Assembly (NCBI GenBank): GCA_944390995.1
Contig: CALXSA010000037.1
Location: forward strand, 1 to 13,428
Direction of reading: 5' to 3'
DNA: 13,428 nucleotides
Origin: an uncultured Clostridia bacterium
GTDB lineage: Bacteria > Bacillota_A > Clostridia > TANB77 > CAG-508
The first letter of the stretch is position 1; every line of letters begins with the position of its first letter. The notes beneath the pieces are model-generated. The model saw only the letters and a program-made list of their open reading frames with translations. It did no database searches and had not been told where the DNA came from. Below, in pieces: positions 1 to 6,685 of this stretch. Position numbers and translations under genes: made by a program.

Positions 1-253
1 CAATATCTGCTTTTAGAATTTCTTTTTCTATTTCTTTTAAAATGCTTGCATCCCATGGTTGAATAACAATTAATCTAGCCTCAGGAACTGATATTCCAGC
101 TACTTGATTAATAGGAGTTGGTGTTCCGTAATAGTCAACTGTTATTTTATTTAATATTGCAGGGTTGGCTCTACCAGCTCTTACCTCCGCAAAGTTCTCC
201 TCTAAAACACTTATTGATTTGCTCATTTTTTCTTCAAATTTACTATAGTCCAT
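1..253 (-). CDS. frr: Ribosome recycling factor, N-terminal part (gene runs off the left edge)
   Basis: Ribosome recycling factor works with EF-G to split the post-termination ribosome in the cytoplasm. Translating the minus strand from the ATG at 253 gives an 84-codon open fragment beginning MDYSKFEEKMSKSISVLEEN. It continues through the family motif VRAGRANPAILNKITVDYYG and the segment GISVPEARLIVIQPWD, all typical of RRF. The rest of the protein (normally ~185 residues) lies beyond base 1. It sits 83 bp downstream of pyrH on the same strand, the standard pyrH-frr order, so the two are very probably co-transcribed. The SD (AAAGGAG, 284-290) is 30 nt from the ATG, with a hairpin between them. 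No other start codon in frame lies closer to the SD apart from a non-standard ATT. Confidence 0.95.
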   Translation of the reverse strand, partial: MDYSKFEEKMSKSISVLEENFAEVRAGRANPAILNKITVDYYGTPTPINQVAGISVPEARLIVIQPWDASILKEIEKEILKADI

Positions 254-263
254 AATTTTATTT

Positions 264-282
264 GTACAAGCTTTACTTGTAC
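264..282 (-). promoter_or_regulatory. Hairpin in the SD-to-start spacer of frr
   Basis: On the minus strand GTACAAG (282-276) and CTTGTAC (270-264) form a perfect 7-bp stem around a 5-nt loop. It lies wholly between the SD GGAG (287-284) and the ATG (253). The linear spacer is 30 nt, too long for normal initiation. If the 19-nt hairpin forms, the remaining spacer is 11 nt. Folded spacers of this kind are known from phage T4 genes 25 and 38. The function here is inferred. Confidence 0.6.
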
Positions 283-336
283 TCTCCTTTCTTTTATTTT
301 TTACTTAAAATATAATTTTGCTTTATCCCGTGCGTC

Positions 337-1041
337 TCATTTAATTAGAGTTCCAATCTTTTCACCTTTTACAATTTTTATTATATTGTCTGGTTTTGCA
401 ATTTCAAACACAATTAGATGTATATTATTATCTCTGCAAAGTGAAATTGCAGTTGAGTCCATTACTTTTAAGTTGTCGCTTAAAATATCTAAATAAGAAA
501 TTTCGTCATATTTTTTCGCATTTTTATCTATTTTAGGGTCTGCCGAGTATACCCCATCAATTGTTTTTCCAACTAAGATTACTTCAGCATCGATTTCTGC
601 CGCCCTAAGTGCTGCCGCTGTATCTGTTGTAAAATATGGGTTTCCTGTTCCACATCCAAAAATTACAACTCTGCCCTTTTCCAAATGTCTAACAGCCCTT
701 CTCTTTATGTATGGCTCAGCTATTTCCCTCATTTCTATTGCTGTTTGAAGTCTAGTATATATACCTTTTTCCTCCAACGTATTTTGCAATGCCAATCCAT
801 TCATTGTAGTTGCCAGCATTCCCATATAGTCTGAGGTTGTTCTTTCCATGTCTTTGTTTGCGCCTCTCCAGAAATTGCCTCCACCAACAACTATTGCAAC
901 CTCTGTTTTCATTCTCACTAATTCTTTTACTTGCTCACAAATTTTGTCAACTGTTTCAAAATCAATTCCTACTTTACTTTCTCCTGCCAACGCTTCTCCA
1001 CTAAGTTTAAGAAGTATTCTCTTGTACTTATTTTCTGGCAA
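337..1041 (-). CDS. pyrH: UMP kinase (uridylate kinase)
   Basis: Phosphorylates UMP to UDP with ATP in pyrimidine nucleotide synthesis; bacterial PyrH is a hexameric amino-acid-kinase-fold enzyme. Counting from the GTG at 1050, visible motifs are KLSGEAL (15-21), GGGNFWRG (56-63), the long [17 protein letters not shown] block (134-150) and DGVYSADPK (165-173). Length (234-237 aa) matches the family. Start choice: GTG at 1050 leaves only 1 nt after the SD (AAGGAG, 1057-1052). TTG at 1041 leaves 10 nt and gives [18 protein letters not shown], so TTG is preferred. frr follows on the same strand. The usual upstream neighbour tsf is absent; the region above holds a divergent sortase gene instead. 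Confidence 0.95.
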   Translation of the reverse strand: MPENKYKRILLKLSGEALAGESKVGIDFETVDKICEQVKELVRMKTEVAIVVGGGNFWRGANKDMERTTSDYMGMLATTMNGLALQNTLEEKGIYTRLQTAIEMREIAEPYIKRRAVRHLEKGRVVIFGCGTGNPYFTTDTAAALRAAEIDAEVILVGKTIDGVYSADPKIDKNAKKYDEISYLDILSDNLKVMDSTAISLCRDNNIHLIVFEIAKPDNIIKIVKGEKIGTLIK

Positions 1042-1050
1042 TTCTAACAC

Positions 1051-1248
1051 TCTCCTTGCTTTTTTATTTTATCGATTAATATTCTATCATATTACTATAT
1101 CCATTTTCTACCTTTTTTTGAAATTTCTTAAGAAATTTTTATATAAAGCATAAAATCCCGCTCCATCTTGCTAGTACACATATTTAATAAATTAATCACC
1201 AGTATAAATTTTGAAAAACAGTTAATACTAAAAAAAGGTGAGGCACAT
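1051..1248. other. Intergenic region between divergent pyrH and sortase genes, with an 18-bp palindrome
   Basis: No gene is supported here. A perfect palindrome AAATTTCTTAAGAAATTT occupies 1121-1138, roughly midway between the two starts, and could be an operator or a transcript-end hairpin. A TAGAAT-like -10 for pyrH lies near 1076-1081 on the minus strand, but no convincing -35 is visible. The sortase SD (GGTGAGG, 1236-1242) is 6 nt from ATG 1249. Confidence 0.4.
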
Positions 1249-1882
1249 ATGAACCAGATATTATATGATATGAATAGGAAAAAACGCAACAGAGTAAACA
1301 GTATCTTTTTTAGATTTCTTTTTTCCTTTTGCATTATAATTTTGGTGTTTTTCACATTATGGTTCTTTTATAAGGCTTACAAATCGAATCAAAATGAAGC
1401 AATTTCACAAAAACTAATTACCTCATATTCTATATCTACTCTATTTTCAAACAGTACTTCATATGAGGCAGAAACTCAAGAAACAAGCGAGCCTTTTGTA
1501 ATACGGAATTATTAAAATTGATAAAATATCCCTAAATTATTCAATACTATCTGAAACTTCAAATGAGTTATTAGATATTTCTGTTTGTAGGTTTGCAGGG
1601 CCAATGCCTAATGAAATTGGAAACTTATGTATTGCAGGACACAACTACGTTGATTATAAGTTTTTCAGTAGAGCAAATGAGCTTACCAAAGGCGATATAA
1701 TTACAATATACGATTTAAGCGGAAATTCTTTAGATTATAGTATTTACAATATTTACGAAACGAGTTCAAATGATATTTCATGTACTTCTCAAAATACGAA
1801 TAATACTAGAATTGTGACATTAATAACATGTAACAATGTGAATGGGAAAAGATTAATTATACAAGCAAAAGAAATACCTTAA
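1249..1882 (+). pseudogene. Sortase (class D-like), disrupted by a one-base frameshift
   Basis: Sortases are membrane-anchored cysteine transpeptidases that cut LPXTG-like signals and join proteins to the cell wall. The first part (ATG 1249 to the TAA at 1513-1515) carries a basic N-terminus and a membrane helix (FLFSFCIIILVFFTLWFFYK). The catalytic part follows in the +1 frame to 1882, with the catalytic His in IAGHNY, Cys in TLITCNN and Arg in GKRLIIQAK. Removing C1504 joins the halves as EPFVIGIIKIDKISLNYSIL, a normal sortase sequence of 210 residues in total. It could be a true pseudogene, phase variation or an assembly error. A separate start at the in-frame ATG 1604 would lack the membrane anchor. 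It converges on an LPQTG protein, a plausible substrate. Confidence 0.85.
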
Positions 1883-1903
1883 ATTAATCTCTTAAGGTAT
1901 TTC
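1871..1903. terminator. Bidirectional terminator hairpin between sortase and LPQTG genes
   Basis: GAAATACCTTAA (1871-1882) and TTAAGGTATTTC (1892-1903) are perfect 12-bp inverted repeats with a 9-nt loop. T-runs follow on both strands, TTTC on the minus side being clearer. The sortase TAA forms part of the left arm. Its position between convergent genes fits a shared terminator. Confidence 0.7.
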
Positions 1904-1913
1904 TTTAAGAATT

Positions 1914-2285
1914 CTATGATTTATAATCTCTTATTTTCTTATATGCATAAATTGCAGAAATTGCGCAAACTACTATAAAAAATGCAACTGTAATATCTTC
2001 TGTAACACCAGTTTGAGGAAGATTGTTTCCAACTCCATTTGTTGTTCTGTTAGTTGTTGGTTGAATTACTGTTCCTCCTGTAGTATTTGTAGTTGTGTTT
2101 GTTGTAGTATTCGTTGTAGTGTTTGTCGTTGTATTTGTTGTAGTGTTCGTTATATCATTTGCTACAGAATTTGAAGATATAAAGTTATTCAAATCCATAA
2201 GACCATTTGCGTTTACTTGAACACTAATTCCTACTAATAATAAAACAATAACTAATAAAACTACCACTTTCTTTAAGTTTGACAT
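1914..2285 (-). CDS. Small LPQTG-anchored cell-wall protein with NTTT repeats
   Basis: A 123-residue surface protein. The N-terminus has a signal peptide: KK followed by VVVLLVIVLLLVGI, probably cut near VNA/N at about residue 26. The middle has an uninterrupted Asn-Thr-Thr-Thr repeat tract (about residues 47-69), low in complexity and suited to being an extended wall stalk. The C-terminus is a classical sorting signal: LPQTG (89-93), a hydrophobic helix (ITVAFFIVVCAISAIYAY) and the basic tail KKIRDYKS. The SD AAGGAG lies 10 nt before ATG 2285. Its own promoter is at 2380-2408. There is no globular domain, so the role is unknown; a spacer or wall-decoration peptide is the most that can be inferred. 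The neighbouring sortase is the obvious candidate enzyme but is frameshifted. Confidence 0.85.
   Translation of the reverse strand: MSNLKKVVVLLVIVLLLVGISVQVNANGLMDLNNFISSNSVANDITNTTTNTTTNTTTNTTTNTTTNTTGGTVIQPTTNRTTNGVGNNLPQTGVTEDITVAFFIVVCAISAIYAYKKIRDYKS
2079..2147 (-). repeat. 12-bp tandem repeat encoding (NTTT)n
   Basis: About six imperfect copies of a 12-bp unit (minus strand AAY ACN ACN ACN) encode the Asn-Thr-Thr-Thr tract of the LPQTG protein. Copy-number change by slippage would stay in frame and alter only stalk length. Confidence 0.8.
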
Positions 2286-2379
2286 AATTTTTCTCTCCTT
2301 CTTCTTTAGATATTTATTTTATATTATTATCTAACTTTTTTATTATTTTATACATAAAAATAATAAACCCTACATTTCT

Positions 2380-2408
2380 ATTGTACTATTATTTATCTTG
2401 CACGTCAA
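2380..2408 (-). promoter_or_regulatory. SigA-type promoter for the LPQTG gene
   Basis: Minus strand TTGACG (2408-2403), 17 bp, TACAAT (2385-2380). Predicted start near 2373 gives a leader of about 88 nt before ATG 2285. Confidence 0.65.
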
Positions 2409-2493
2409 GTACTTTTGTAATTTTTTTTCATAATTTGTCAAAATATAATTACTATTTAAAACTTATTATCTATAAATAGCTCCACGTGGGATA

Positions 2494-3585
2494 CTACACA
2501 TTAAATCTAAAAAGTACTATATCTCCTTCTTGTATTATGTAATCTTTGCCCTCAGAGCGAACCAAGCCTTTTTCCTTCGCTGCATTCATACTACCTTCTC
2601 TAACCAAATCGTCATAAGAAACTATTTCTGCTCTGATAAAACCTCTTTCAATATCACTATGTATTTTTCCTGCTGCTTGTGGAGCTTTTGTTCCTTTCTT
2701 TATTGTCCATGCTCTAACTTCTGGCTCTCCTGCTGTTAAGAAAGACATTAAGCCCAATAAATCGTAGCTTGCTTTAACAACCTTGTCCAAACCAGATTCC
2801 GCTATTCCAAGAGCTTCCAGCATTTCCTTTTTATCTTCACCTTCTAAGCTTGCAAGCTCCTCCTCAATTTTTACGCAAAGAGGAATAACTCCTGCATTTT
2901 CTTGTTTAGCATAATCTGCAACTTGTTTTACATACTTGTCTTCAAAAGGGTTTGCTAGCTGTTCTTCCGAAACATTTGCGATATACAATATTGGCTTTGT
3001 TGTAAGTAAAAACGCGTCTTTCAAAATTTCTTTTTCTTCGTCATTAAATTCAATTGTTCTTGCTGACTTGCCCGCTTCTAGTGTTTTCTTGATTTTTTCA
3101 AACAAATCAACTTCCTCTTGATATTTTTTATCTGCTTTCAATTTCTTTTTTGCATTATCAATTTTTTTATCAACTGTCTCAATATCTGCTAGAATAAGCT
3201 CTAAATTAATTGTTTCTATGTCTCGTGTTGGGTCTATACTGCCATCAACATGAGTAATATTAGTATCTTCAAAGCATCTTACTACTTCGCAAATCGCGTC
3301 TACCTCACGAATATGTGACAAAAATTTATTTCCTAGCCCCTCACCTTTACTTGCTCCTTTTACAAGACCTGCAATATCTACAAACTCAATTACAGCGTGA
3401 GTGGTCTTTTTAGCATTATACATTTTCGTAAGCACTTCTAATCTTTCATCTGGCACTGGTACAACTCCAACATTTGGCTCTATAGTGCAAAATGGATAAT
3501 TGGCACACTCAGCCCCAGCATTAGTAATTGCATTAAACATTGTGCTTTTTCCTACATTTGGCAATCCTACTATTCCTAATTTCAT
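2494..3585 (-). CDS. ychF: Obg-family P-loop ATPase YchF (OLA1 homologue)
   Basis: A universally conserved ribosome-associated Obg-family NTPase that prefers ATP; linked in other bacteria to translation and oxidative stress. The 363-residue length matches the family. Visible: P-loop GLPNVGKS (7-14), NYPFCTIEPNVG switch region (29-40), DIAGLVKGASKGEG (70-83), HVDGSIDP (112-119), the NVSE motif (204-207) replacing the usual NKxD and so relaxing guanine specificity, and a C-terminal TGS domain from about residue 275. The start fits MKLGIVGLPNVGKS. The SD GGAGG (3614-3610) is 24 nt from the ATG with a 15-nt hairpin between. A nearer ATG at 3607 is out of frame and would sit in that hairpin. Downstream of the small membrane ORF on the same strand. 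Confidence 0.97.
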   Translation of the reverse strand: MKLGIVGLPNVGKSTMFNAITNAGAECANYPFCTIEPNVGVVPVPDERLEVLTKMYNAKKTTHAVIEFVDIAGLVKGASKGEGLGNKFLSHIREVDAICEVVRCFEDTNITHVDGSIDPTRDIETINLELILADIETVDKKIDNAKKKLKADKKYQEEVDLFEKIKKTLEAGKSARTIEFNDEEKEILKDAFLLTTKPILYIANVSEEQLANPFEDKYVKQVADYAKQENAGVIPLCVKIEEELASLEGEDKKEMLEALGIAESGLDKVVKASYDLLGLMSFLTAGEPEVRAWTIKKGTKAPQAAGKIHSDIERGFIRAEIVSYDDLVREGSMNAAKEKGLVRSEGKDYIIQEGDIVLFRFNV

Positions 3586-3592
3586 CTGTCTT

Positions 3593-3607
3593 ATGCTTTT
3601 TTAGCAT
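3593..3607 (-). promoter_or_regulatory. Hairpin in the SD-to-start spacer of ychF
   Basis: On the minus strand ATGCT (3607-3603) and AGCAT (3597-3593) pair around an A5 loop. It lies between SD GGGAGGA (3615-3609) and ATG 3585. Without folding the spacer from GGAGG is 24 nt; with the hairpin excluded it is 9 nt. The stem also hides an out-of-frame ATG (3607-3605) that would otherwise be close to the SD. The initiation role is inferred. Confidence 0.55.
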
Positions 3608-3651
3608 GTCCTCCCTTCCATTTTCAAGTCTCATATTAATCGGGTTTTTGT

Positions 3652-3774
3652 TCATCTTATAATATCAAATATAAGTAACGTTATAGAAAAAGTAAGCACC
3701 ATTGCACCTAAAATTGCAAAAGCTGCTGTTTCATCATTAACTTCTTTATTTAATATTTGCAAAAACTTTTCCAT
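3652..3774 (-). CDS. 40-residue single-pass membrane peptide, unknown function
   Basis: Minus-strand ATG at 3774 with SD-like AAAGGGG about 7 nt upstream. The product is MEKFLQILNKEVNDETAAFA followed by ILGAMVLTFSITLLIFDIIR. The first half is a charged amphipathic segment and the second a clear membrane helix ending in a single Arg. It lies between tRNA-Thr and ychF on the same strand and ends 66 nt before ychF. I recognise no family. The TM-plus-amphipathic layout resembles small bacterial membrane regulators but proves nothing. No shadow of a larger gene explains it, and it fills the tRNA-ychF gap. Moderately confident it is real. Confidence 0.45.
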   Translation of the reverse strand: MEKFLQILNKEVNDETAAFAILGAMVLTFSITLLIFDIIR

Positions 3775-3805
3775 TTGCTTTCCCCTTTGTTCACTTTTTT
3801 ATTGT

Positions 3806-3833
3806 ACCTGAAGAATCGTTTAATTCTTCAGGT
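3806..3833. other. 11-bp hairpin between tRNA-Thr and the small membrane ORF
   Basis: ACCTGAAGAAT (3806-3816) and ATTCTTCAGGT (3823-3833) pair perfectly around a 6-nt loop. Neither strand has a T-run directly after the stem (the minus strand continues ACAATAAAAAAG), so it is not a canonical intrinsic terminator. It may be an RNA-processing or leader structure. Nothing else is supported between 3775 and 3892. Confidence 0.45.
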
Positions 3834-3892
3834 TATGGATAATGTTTTATCTTCTGTTTTAGTAGATTTATATACACTATCTATAATATTTT

Positions 3893-3968
3893 TGGAGCTT
3901 CCAGGCAGAATCGAACTGCCGACCCCAGCCTTACCATGGCTGTGCTCTACCTACTGAGCTATAGAAGC
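3893..3968 (-). tRNA. tRNA-Thr (anticodon GGT)
   Basis: A 76-nt cloverleaf with encoded CCA: acceptor GCTTCTA/TGGAAGC (one G-T pair), D stem GCTC/GAGC, anticodon stem CAGCC/GGCTG with loop ATGGTAA, five-base variable loop, T stem GGCAG/CTGCC with loop TTCGATT, discriminator T then CCA. Anticodon GGT is at 3935-3933. It lies 38 bp after sigH on the same strand and is probably transcribed from the sigH promoter. Confidence 0.95.
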
Positions 3969-4006
3969 ACTTTTATTTTAAGAGATTTGCTTTCATACAG
4001 CAAGCA

Positions 4007-4657
4007 TCACTCTTGTTTTAAGCCTTTTATAGCTTTTTTACGTATACGTTGAATTGCATTATCTATTGATTTTACAGGAGTATCTAGATTTTCTGCTATT
4101 TGAACATAACTTTTACCATTGATATATTGGCTAAGAACTTTTTTCTCGAAATCGCTTAATGTCTTGTCTATTGTTTCTTCAATAAATTTGAAGTACTCTT
4201 TTTTAGTCAAAGTATCTAATGGGTCTTCTGCTGAAGACGCATCAAAAATATCTATTAGTGATGTGTCGCTATCGCTATCATCCTCATCATAAGCTGATAG
4301 ATTTAAGGACAAATATGAATTCAATGGCATATGTTTTTGTCTGTTTGATGTTTTTATTGCAGTTATTAGCTGTCTTTCTATACACATATTAGCAAAGCTC
4401 TTAAAAGAATTTTGCATGTCTGGTTTGTAATCTTTAATAGCCTTAAATAGCCCAATTAAGCCTTCCTGAACAATATCTTCCCTTTCTGCGCCAATTATAA
4501 AATACTTACTCACTTTCATATTAACTAATTCTTTGTATTTGTTAATTAGGTAGTCAAAGGCTTGTTCATCTCCAGCCTTAATAATTTCTATTAATTCTTC
4601 GTCTTTTGTGTTGTCATAATCTTTATTTGTAGTATAAAAAACATTTGCATTATTCAT
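4007..4657 (-). CDS. sigH: RNA polymerase sigma-H factor (SigH/Spo0H type)
   Basis: A sigma-70 family factor that in Bacillus and Clostridia drives transition-state and early sporulation or competence genes. 216 residues, the usual SigH length. Region 2 is strongly SigH-like: DEQAFDYLINKYKELV, REDIVQEGLIGLFKAIKDYK, and SFKSFANMCIERQLITAIK followed by RQKHMPLNSYLSL. An acidic linker (about 124-135, DEDDSDSD) separates it from region 4 with a helix-turn-helix (SYVQIAENLDTPVKSIDNAIQRIRKK, in two stretches). AGGAGG lies 13 nt before ATG 4657, slightly long. Strong SigA promoter at 4696-4724. tRNA-Thr follows closely, and rqcH diverges upstream. The presence of sigH is compatible with, but does not prove, sporulation. 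Confidence 0.95.
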   Translation of the reverse strand: MNNANVFYTTNKDYDNTKDEELIEIIKAGDEQAFDYLINKYKELVNMKVSKYFIIGAEREDIVQEGLIGLFKAIKDYKPDMQNSFKSFANMCIERQLITAIKTSNRQKHMPLNSYLSLNLSAYDEDDSDSDTSLIDIFDASSAEDPLDTLTKKEYFKFIEETIDKTLSDFEKKVLSQYINGKSYVQIAENLDTPVKSIDNAIQRIRKKAIKGLKQE

Positions 4658-4695
4658 ATGTATAAAGATACCTCCTGAAGTTTCCTATGCGTCTA

Positions 4696-4724
4696 ATTAT
4701 ATGCCACCAACGCTTTTAAGTCAA
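4696..4724 (-). promoter_or_regulatory. SigA promoter of sigH
   Basis: Minus strand TTGACT (4724-4719), 17 bp, TATAAT (4701-4696): near-perfect consensus. Its -35 is 7 bp from the -35 of the divergent rqcH promoter. Confidence 0.8.
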
Positions 4725-4731
4725 TAGAAAT

Positions 4732-4760
4732 TTGATATTTTTCTTAATTTGTGCTAGAAT
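4732..4760 (+). promoter_or_regulatory. SigA promoter of rqcH
   Basis: TTGATA (4732-4737), 17 bp, TAGAAT (4755-4760). Predicted start near 4767 gives a short leader to the AGGAGG just before ATG 4797. Confidence 0.7.
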
Positions 4761-4796
4761 TGGGGTGCAACTCTATTTTATAGTAGGAGGAAACAA

Positions 4797-6560
4797 ATGG
4801 CTTACGATGGTTTAATGAATTTTTCGGTTGTTAATGAAATAAAAGATAAAATTATAAACGGAAAAGTCGATAAGATTTTTGAGCCAAGCTACGAGGAAAT
4901 ACTACTTGGCATATATTCCAATGGAGTAAAATACGCACTTAATTTTAATATTAATTCCAAATATTATAGAGCTAATCTTACAACTCACCCTAAGCCTAAC
5001 CCAAACCAGGCTCCAAATTTTTGTATGACGCTAAGAAAGTACTTGCTAGGCACTCACATAACAAATATTTACACTGACAATTTGGAGAGAATTATTTTTA
5101 TTGAGTTTGAAGGTTTTAATAAGTCGAATGATTTTTCTATAAAAAAGCTTGTTATTGAGCTTATGGGAAAGCATAGTAATATTATACTTCTTAATAATGA
5201 GGACATAATTATTGATGCGCTAAAGCATTTCTCGCTAAATTCTGGTTCTAACAGAAATATCTTTGCTGGAGAAAAATACTGTGCTCCTAAGTCAGATAAA
5301 TTAGATTTTGTAGAAATAAAAGACAAAGACGAGTTCTATAGAGTGCTTGTAAATAATTCTAAAAGACTTGGTAGCTCTAGCATGCAAAAAATATTAAGTA
5401 GTACATTTACAGGAATTTGCAAAACTTCTGTCCAAGCTTTTGAAACATGGTTAGACATAGAAGATGAATTAAGCGAAACCTCGTCTCATAAACTGTTTGA
5501 ATATATTGGCAAATTATTAGAAAGTACAGAAAATGTTGCATGTGTAGGTTTTAATGACGATTATGTGCTTAAATATATTTCAAATTATACCACAAGCAAG
5601 CCAAATGCCAATAATAATTCTAATGCTAAAGATAACAACTTGCAAATCAACTTTTTTATAGACGATTATTACATAGAAAAAGAAAATAGCACAACATTTG
5701 TAAATTACAGAGATAGTTTGCTAAGATTTATTTTGAATAGATTAAAAAAATTTAATGAGAAGTTAGATAGCATTAATGCAAAACTGCAAGAGTGCAAAGA
5801 AGCAGAAAACTATAGATTGTATGGAGAATTAATAACTTCAAACCTATACAGAATAAAAGAGCATAATGTAGAGGAAATTACATTAGAGAACTATTATGAC
5901 AACAACTCTCCAATTACTATTAAGCTTGACAAGAGCATTTCCCCTTCTGCTAATGCAAAAAAGTTTTTCAAAAAATATCAAAAGCTGAAAAGCACAAAGC
6001 AGTATGTGGATAAGCAAAAGGTTGATATAGTAGCAAATATTGATTATTTAGAAAGCATTGTATATGAAATAAACTCTGCCAAAACAATTAATGAATTGGA
6101 CAATATTTATGGAGAATTGATAGAAACCTCTGTTATCAAAGAAAAAAGCTCAGGCAAAACCGTGAAAAAGAACTCTAAAAATAAAAACATTGGTCGCTCG
6201 AATTTTGCGAAAACTGGTATTGGAGAACCACTAAAGTTTGAAGTTGACGGCTTTACAGTTCTTGTTGGAAAAAATAATAGGCAAAATGACTTCTTAACAA
6301 CAAAAATTGCTAATGAAAATGACATTTGGCTTCATGTAAAAGACTTTCACGGCAGCCACGTTATTTTAAAAACAGCAAATAAGGTGCCAAGTCAGGAAAC
6401 AATTAATAAATGCGCTGGTTTGGCAAAGGAACATAGCAAGGCAGGTCAATCTTCAAATGTGCCTGTAGATTACACATTTGTTAAATATGTGAAGAAACCT
6501 TCCGGCAGTAAACCCGGTATGGTAATTTACACTCATGAGCAAACTATTATTGTGAAATAA
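4797..6560 (+). CDS. rqcH: RqcH/NFACT ribosome quality-control protein (Rqc2 homologue)
   Basis: RqcH binds obstructed 50S-peptidyl-tRNA complexes and directs addition of C-terminal alanine tails that mark stalled peptides for degradation; older annotations call it fibronectin-binding protein (FbpA). 587 residues, normal length. NFACT-N begins with MAYDGLMNFSVVNEI and includes FCMTLRKYLLGTHI (75-88) and DNLERIIFIEFEG (94-106). A lysine-rich coiled-coil section covers about 315-460. The NFACT-R domain (481-587) has FTVLVGKNNRQND, DIWLHVKDFHGSHVIL and the conserved ending VIYTHEQTIIVK. The residues corresponding to the Bacillus Asp97-Arg98 pair read Glu97-Arg98. SD TAGGAGG is 6-7 nt before the ATG. 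Monocistronic, divergent from sigH, followed by hairpins at 6584-6656. Confidence 0.95.
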   Translation: MAYDGLMNFSVVNEIKDKIINGKVDKIFEPSYEEILLGIYSNGVKYALNFNINSKYYRANLTTHPKPNPNQAPNFCMTLRKYLLGTHITNIYTDNLERIIFIEFEGFNKSNDFSIKKLVIELMGKHSNIILLNNEDIIIDALKHFSLNSGSNRNIFAGEKYCAPKSDKLDFVEIKDKDEFYRVLVNNSKRLGSSSMQKILSSTFTGICKTSVQAFETWLDIEDELSETSSHKLFEYIGKLLESTENVACVGFNDDYVLKYISNYTTSKPNANNNSNAKDNNLQINFFIDDYYIEKENSTTFVNYRDSLLRFILNRLKKFNEKLDSINAKLQECKEAENYRLYGELITSNLYRIKEHNVEEITLENYYDNNSPITIKLDKSISPSANAKKFFKKYQKLKSTKQYVDKQKVDIVANIDYLESIVYEINSAKTINELDNIYGELIETSVIKEKSSGKTVKKNSKNKNIGRSNFAKTGIGEPLKFEVDGFTVLVGKNNRQNDFLTTKIANENDIWLHVKDFHGSHVILKTANKVPSQETINKCAGLAKEHSKAGQSSNVPVDYTFVKYVKKPSGSKPGMVIYTHEQTIIVK

Positions 6561-6583
6561 GATTTGAGCCTGCATAAGCAATC

Positions 6584-6604
6584 AAAACTTAGAACTTAAG
6601 TTTT
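6584..6604 (+). terminator. Likely terminator of rqcH
   Basis: AAAACTTA (6584-6591) pairs with TAAGTTTT (6597-6604), loop GAACT, followed by TC. It starts 23 nt after the rqcH stop. A second AT-rich 8-bp hairpin, AATTTTGT/ACAAAATT, follows at 6609-6630, directly abutting the GC-rich terminator at 6631. Confidence 0.5.
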
Positions 6605-6630
6605 TCAAAATTTTGTCATCTAACAAAATT

Positions 6631-6659
6631 AACTCCCCCAGAGTCCCGGGGGAGTTTTT
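6631..6659. terminator. Strong GC-rich terminator (rqcH and the convergent 6686 gene)
   Basis: AACTCCCCC (6631-6639) and GGGGGAGTT (6648-6656) form a 9-bp stem with an 8-nt loop, followed by TTT on the plus strand; the minus side continues AATTTTG. It lies about 30 nt beyond the stop of the 6686-6967 gene, so it can close both convergent transcripts. A small hairpin GCCTCT/AGAGGC at 6663-6677 lies between. Confidence 0.8.
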
Positions 6660-6685
6660 GATGCCTCTATAAGAGGCTGGGTTGT

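Noticed and set aside
810..1153. Plus-strand frames opposite pyrH
   Set aside because: Antisense shadows of the well-conserved pyrH; no SD or protein-like sequence.
3533..3655. 40-codon minus-strand frame overlapping the small membrane ORF stop by ATGA and running into ychF out of frame
   Set aside because: The ATGA overlap looks like coupling, but the frame covers the ychF SD and start, encodes a bland basic peptide and needs no explanation beyond chance. It could be a leader peptide, but nothing supports it.
3806..3833. Intrinsic terminator after tRNA-Thr
   Set aside because: The stem is good but neither strand has a T-run next to it, so it is listed only as a hairpin.
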